Origin: Flavobacteriales bacterium
GTDB lineage: Bacteria > Bacteroidota > Bacteroidia > Flavobacteriales_D > Sanyastnellaceae
Direction: 5' to 3'
Length of the DNA: 39,153 nt
Assembly: GCA_947462725.1 (NCBI GenBank)
Contig: CANHPZ010000006.1
Location: 1-39,153 of the forward strand
Positions 37,201 through 39,153 of the stretch are shown here, one piece after another. Both the position numbers and the translations under genes were made by a program. The notes beneath the pieces were generated by a model, which was given only the letters and a program-made list of their open reading frames with translations, was not told where the DNA came from and searched no databases. Each line of letters begins with the position of its first letter. The first letter of the stretch is position 1.

Positions 37201-37235
37201 ATGTTAAGATCGATCGCTTGATCATTAACAAATAA
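31236..37235 (+). CDS. Giant (1999 aa) secreted four-Cys HYR-like repeat protein with T9SS-type C-terminal sorting domain
   Basis: About 17 modules of the form xxC...IP...ATDNC...GxCxxxYTIxRTWxATDxCGN...xIxVxDTTAPxF; Asp/Gly/Asn-rich linker; C-term VSPNPANSNAVFTFKAAYAAKTSLEVLDMTGKKV...GVYTYRLINGTDVKIDRLIINK. Confidence 0.9.
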   Translation: MNFFTNSCSAIVGGVEVFNARFLNASKALFFCCMVMLWGGSFATAQSDSTASLSTELRDSENSDNNDGDNNDGDGGDDNDGGDNGDGNNDGDDNGNNSVAICHQLGNGGSITIYVNESAVPAHLNHGDALGACDGGENSETPCTISLNVVCPEDVTVECGQEANFEFTGTPGISGEFCSYRLNMTHSDQILSCSPCGKVISRTWVIWLSRSNNDGGGDDSDGSDDSDGGEGDRTSEVIQLPSYTCTQIITSIDTQGPSIYGLDGDLSVQCIDEIYYQDATAADGCSGETTVANWRSQTGEPTNRCVASTAFGPGADWAIWLPTLSSASGANFVFDANGGHFDQFADGTAHFYGTVVNTVNADEQFIVDLWFENKSGWDAWSAQERNYKNDLMLACATNGHVNWNFYELVGGFSTMTGAGALAGDVLYMYHMPNNYYFGFQIGEGANNKNCANGMSGWFTYEGFSGNEHVSGHGDVNVDLNCVPVNNADCIHHTSFTNFYRAIDACGHATIASQQINVYDETAPVFSNCPESLTIECSDAIPAIAEGVEATDNCSGDVNVQFLGEVAEGGPCYSTITRTWSATDLCGNRSNCVQVITIVDTTAPVLNNLPEEEITVECDAVPAAAGVTISDNCDMYPSLYYNEQRTDGDCPSYYTLTRTWYGYDQCENYSDTYTQTIHVQDTTAPEFDAYDFYAHIECTEIPALLTAHDNCSEVTVVLVAETLNSGGCLGVLHRIYRATDECNNSSEVEQYISILDTTAPEFVVLPNDTTLECSDVVLGDNAGVIGIDNCGHEVVITYSEQIVATDDNCPESYDIIRTWVATDYCDNQATASRITHVQDTTRPVFVSFPQDMTLSCDQEIPAPVYPVAVDNCDENVDVALGEDIMPGSCPQNYTIYRTFRAYDNCMNEVVETQTITVVDETAPVFGEQNSSFTYECNTEIPVIEPSATDNCGEITLSYRDSESEGSSCYYTISRIWTATDECGNSSEFTQSINIQDTTAPVISGIQYIYRPCDDYAGIYVQVADNCNEYDVVYTDETVSGSCAGNIMRHYVATDVCGNASAEFIQIIHLSDEVAPVIVSQTADMTVECGNEYSVEPAQFADNCDQELEISSDFNSENDGCTTTNTYTWTATDHCNNTTTATTVVTIIDTTNPYFTALPENVTINCDETIPGYGVYSAADNCDSEVSVAVSESRVDGSCPQSYRLLRVYRATDDCGNEAVELRYVDVVDAQAPSFGEEAAFYEYECGTEIPAIQPEAIDNCDLELSYSYQDGDVWVDGCTSGFNREWSATDDCGNVGYFNQGIRIVDTHAPVLNAYDMQIEMPCDNVSNEIMISATDCNDVIITFNDEYVSGACAGRIIRTYSVSDVCGNRTMGLIQQFITLIDVTAPTVAIAPADTTIECGQEIPSYSPVWMDNCDDELETSAISGIAQDNCTSIISQSWTAVDHCGNTTTVSRSITIVDSTAPVFTSFPQDENRECTQADVVAIATAEDACSEAVISHSDVILGGNCASSYTIVRTYRATDVCGNYSEYVQHINVSDNYGPYWGENTSSFVYECGSDVQVIAPNASDLCSAFSMDYTDGASWTEGCNSGFNRTWIAVDACGNASESFVQHISFEDTTAPSLSGCAQDLVLGCNDEVPAPADVTAYDSCDEDVQLYFEETISGDVPAEGSIADCDLITPARAAGNPCGYPYDWSMAMFNMPTAHRWYKVVGGNLVQYPGGSLHLVAQLENVMNPGTGWNVDVNFSGGMDWAAWSTQGFPTSFKADCGAEDENFASWTYFLLQAGPGAELQGYGAYQGSMLNLVHAPANNYFGFQLGDGANNYNGADNGFGGWFSYSGVFRTQYEDQLQNVSGAGDLAFELDCCPDYTIERTWTAIDCSGNMASCSQTISFDSSVSSSNGGSATIASEAVVSGKVSSTVAVSPNPANSNAVFTFKAAYAAKTSLEVLDMTGKKVADIFMGTVEAGASYNVNFNVGDLATGVYTYRLINGTDVKIDRLIINK
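31417..31532 (+). repeat. Low-complexity Asp/Asn/Gly-coding degenerate repeat
   Basis: Encodes ENSDNNDGDNNDGDGGDDNDGGDNGDGNNDGDDNGNN. Confidence 0.85.
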
Positions 37236-37257
37236 TCCAAGGGTCAAAACCTAACTT

Positions 37258-37294
37258 GAACCCCCCTCGGAATTCCGAGGGGGGTTCTTTTTTT
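37258..37294 (+). terminator. Strong rho-independent terminator after the giant gene
   Basis: GAACCCCCCTCGGAATTCCGAGGGGGGTTC perfect palindrome followed by a T-run. Confidence 0.92.
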
Positions 37295-37487
37295 ACATCC
37301 ATTGTAGTCATCTGAATTACCCTTTCTTATGGCAAAACCAACTTTCGACCAGAGCCAAAAAGCTGCCCACTAATGTGATATTTTGTTGATACATTCATGA
37401 TCAATGTTAATTAATCAGTCGTGGAAATCGGAATGTTCATCCACATCTTTGGTGCATTAATTTTAGTTAACCTAACATCCATTTCTT

Positions 37488-39153
37488 ATGTATCAAAAGT
37501 ACTTTTCTACTACAATGGGATGTGTGAATTTCCTTAGACATTGGAAAGACATATCTCGAAAACTATCGCTGGTAGCGTTTGCTATCATCGCTACTGGGAT
37601 GAGCACTTCAGCTATCGGCCAATTAGCCACGCTGACATGCCCATCTGATGTCGTCCTCGAATGTGGTCAAGACATCAATAATTTTGACCTAACCGGTTAT
37701 CCAAGTTTTACCATTTACGTTGGTGCCGGCCACTCACTCAATTTCAGCGACAATGCAATTGCTAGCGGAGCTTGCTCATCTACTATTGTACGCACCTGGA
37801 CTCTTAGCTTGGAAGAGCTTGGCGGTTTCATAGGATCTTTCCAGTGCACGCAAGTGATTACTGTGAGAGACACCCAAGGACCTGCAATCTCCGGTGTATC
37901 AGACTTGAGCCTCGAGTGCAACCAGGTTGTTCCATTTGCAAATGCTACTGCACTTGACGTGTGTTCTGAAGCTACTGCCACGGTTACAAACTTCGGCAGC
38001 CACTCCGGCCGCGCCGAATCCAAGTGCGTTTCAACAACTGCATTCGGTCCTGGCGCTGATTGGGCAATTTGGTTGCCTGTATTGGCCTCCAATGGAGTTA
38101 CCGCTAGTGCAAACTTCGTGTTTGACGATGAGAACGGCCAATTCGAACAATACGCTGATGGCACTGCTCGTCTGTCTGGACGCATCCTTAACACGGCAAA
38201 CACATCACAGTCTTTCGCTGTTGATTTTTGGTTCAAATCACGCCGCACCTGGAATGAATGGAGCGCACTAGGTCGCAATTTCAAAAACGACTTGAATTTG
38301 GCTTGCGCCGCTAACAATCACGCCGCATGGTCATACTACGAATTGGCTGACGGATTCTCGACCCTTACAGGTCAAGGCGCTCTCAGCGGTGTAACTCTTA
38401 ACCTTTCACATTTGCCTACTAACCACTACTTCGGATTCCAAGTTGGTGAAGGCGCTAACAACAAGAACTGCAGCAATGGTATGTCAGGTTGGTTCAGCTA
38501 TACCGGTATCGTTAACGGAGAAGCTGTAAATGGAAATGGTGACGTTAATATTGACTTGAACTGCACTCCACAGCAATACGAATGCACGAACAATGACCAA
38601 TACACGTATTTGTATCTCGCTCATGATGCTTGCAACAACTACTCTATTGCTAAGCAACTGATCACTATTTTAGATCAAACGGCTCCTACTTTTGACAATT
38701 GCCCTCAAGATTTAAACATTCAGTGCCCTAGCGAAATTGCAAGCCTACCTGTGCCTGCAGTTACTGCTACCGACAATTGCACAGAAGCCGGCTGGCCTGT
38801 GGTGAACTATCTAGGTGAAGCAGTTATCGCAAATGAATATTCAGAGGATGTTAACTGCGAAAAGCACATTACCCGCACTTGGGAAGCTGTTGACTGTATC
38901 GGAAATCGCAGCGTTTGTGTACAGCATATCCATGCAAGAGACACAGAAGCTCCAGTGTTGTACAACCGTCCTGCTGCTGAAATCACAGTTGAGTGCAATG
39001 CTATTCCAGCTGTTCCTACCTTGACTGCTACCGACAATTGCGATCCAAATCCATCAATTTCTTACTACGAACAAATCGAAGAAGGTGATTGCCCAGGTCG
39101 CTACACTATTATCCGCGAATGGGAAGCCGGTGATCGTTGCTACAATTACAGCA
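37488..39153 (+). CDS. Second four-Cys HYR-like repeat surface protein, paralogue of 31236..37235, truncated by the window end
   Basis: Open frame from ATG 37488 to the window end: MYQKYFSTTMGCVNFLRHWKDISRKLSLVAFAIIATGMSTSAIGQLATLTCPSDVVLECGQDINNF...; signal-like N-terminus; shares TAFGPGADWAIWLP and modules with the upstream gene. Absent from the ORF track, presumably because no stop lies in the window. Confidence 0.88.
   Translation, partial: MYQKYFSTTMGCVNFLRHWKDISRKLSLVAFAIIATGMSTSAIGQLATLTCPSDVVLECGQDINNFDLTGYPSFTIYVGAGHSLNFSDNAIASGACSSTIVRTWTLSLEELGGFIGSFQCTQVITVRDTQGPAISGVSDLSLECNQVVPFANATALDVCSEATATVTNFGSHSGRAESKCVSTTAFGPGADWAIWLPVLASNGVTASANFVFDDENGQFEQYADGTARLSGRILNTANTSQSFAVDFWFKSRRTWNEWSALGRNFKNDLNLACAANNHAAWSYYELADGFSTLTGQGALSGVTLNLSHLPTNHYFGFQVGEGANNKNCSNGMSGWFSYTGIVNGEAVNGNGDVNIDLNCTPQQYECTNNDQYTYLYLAHDACNNYSIAKQLITILDQTAPTFDNCPQDLNIQCPSEIASLPVPAVTATDNCTEAGWPVVNYLGEAVIANEYSEDVNCEKHITRTWEAVDCIGNRSVCVQHIHARDTEAPVLYNRPAAEITVECNAIPAVPTLTATDNCDPNPSISYYEQIEEGDCPGRYTIIREWEAGDRCYNYS

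Noticed and set aside
37380-37487. Promoter for the second giant gene (CATCTTTG at 37444-37451)
   Set aside because: No TTTG element at the expected distance and the -7 has CA instead of TA; too weak to call.

Overview
The window looks chromosomal and comes from a Bacteroidota member. Support for this: T9SS-type C-terminal domains, type B L31, a TTTG-N21-TAnnTTTG promoter, and RibBA with a degenerate GCHII half. I recognise about 28 genes. They include moaC-mobA, xerD, rpmE2, an ECF sigma factor beside a CarH/LitR-like MerR-B12 regulator, ribBA, a SMUG2-like uracil-DNA glycosylase, a dinB-dnaE2-like mutagenesis pair, an IS200-like/RAYT transposase, two LOG-family genes, two DEAD-box helicases, yaaA, an FKBP PPIase, a CstB-like MBL/rhodanese protein, a purine nucleoside phosphorylase and an NlpC/P60 protein. 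Several T9SS-type surface proteins are also present. The 3' end holds a 1999-aa four-Cys HYR-like repeat protein. It is followed by a second, window-truncated paralogue that the ORF track misses.

Most interesting observations: (1) a ~180-aa uncharacterised domain nested three times at the same position inside HYR-like modules of the two giant paralogues; (2) a ~927-bp, four-module higher-order repeat in the giant array; (3) a RAYT gene bracketed by two 121-bp, ~98% identical direct copies of a multi-hairpin REP/BIME-like cassette; (4) two identically spaced inverted repeats (TTGTTTAATT-N12-(G/C)ATTAAACAA, 54 bp apart) upstream of the ECF sigma gene, next to a B12-photoreceptor-like regulator; (5) a dinB-dnaE-SMUG2-ribBA gene string with an 8-bp palindrome upstream. 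All calls come from reading the sequence. No database search was run.
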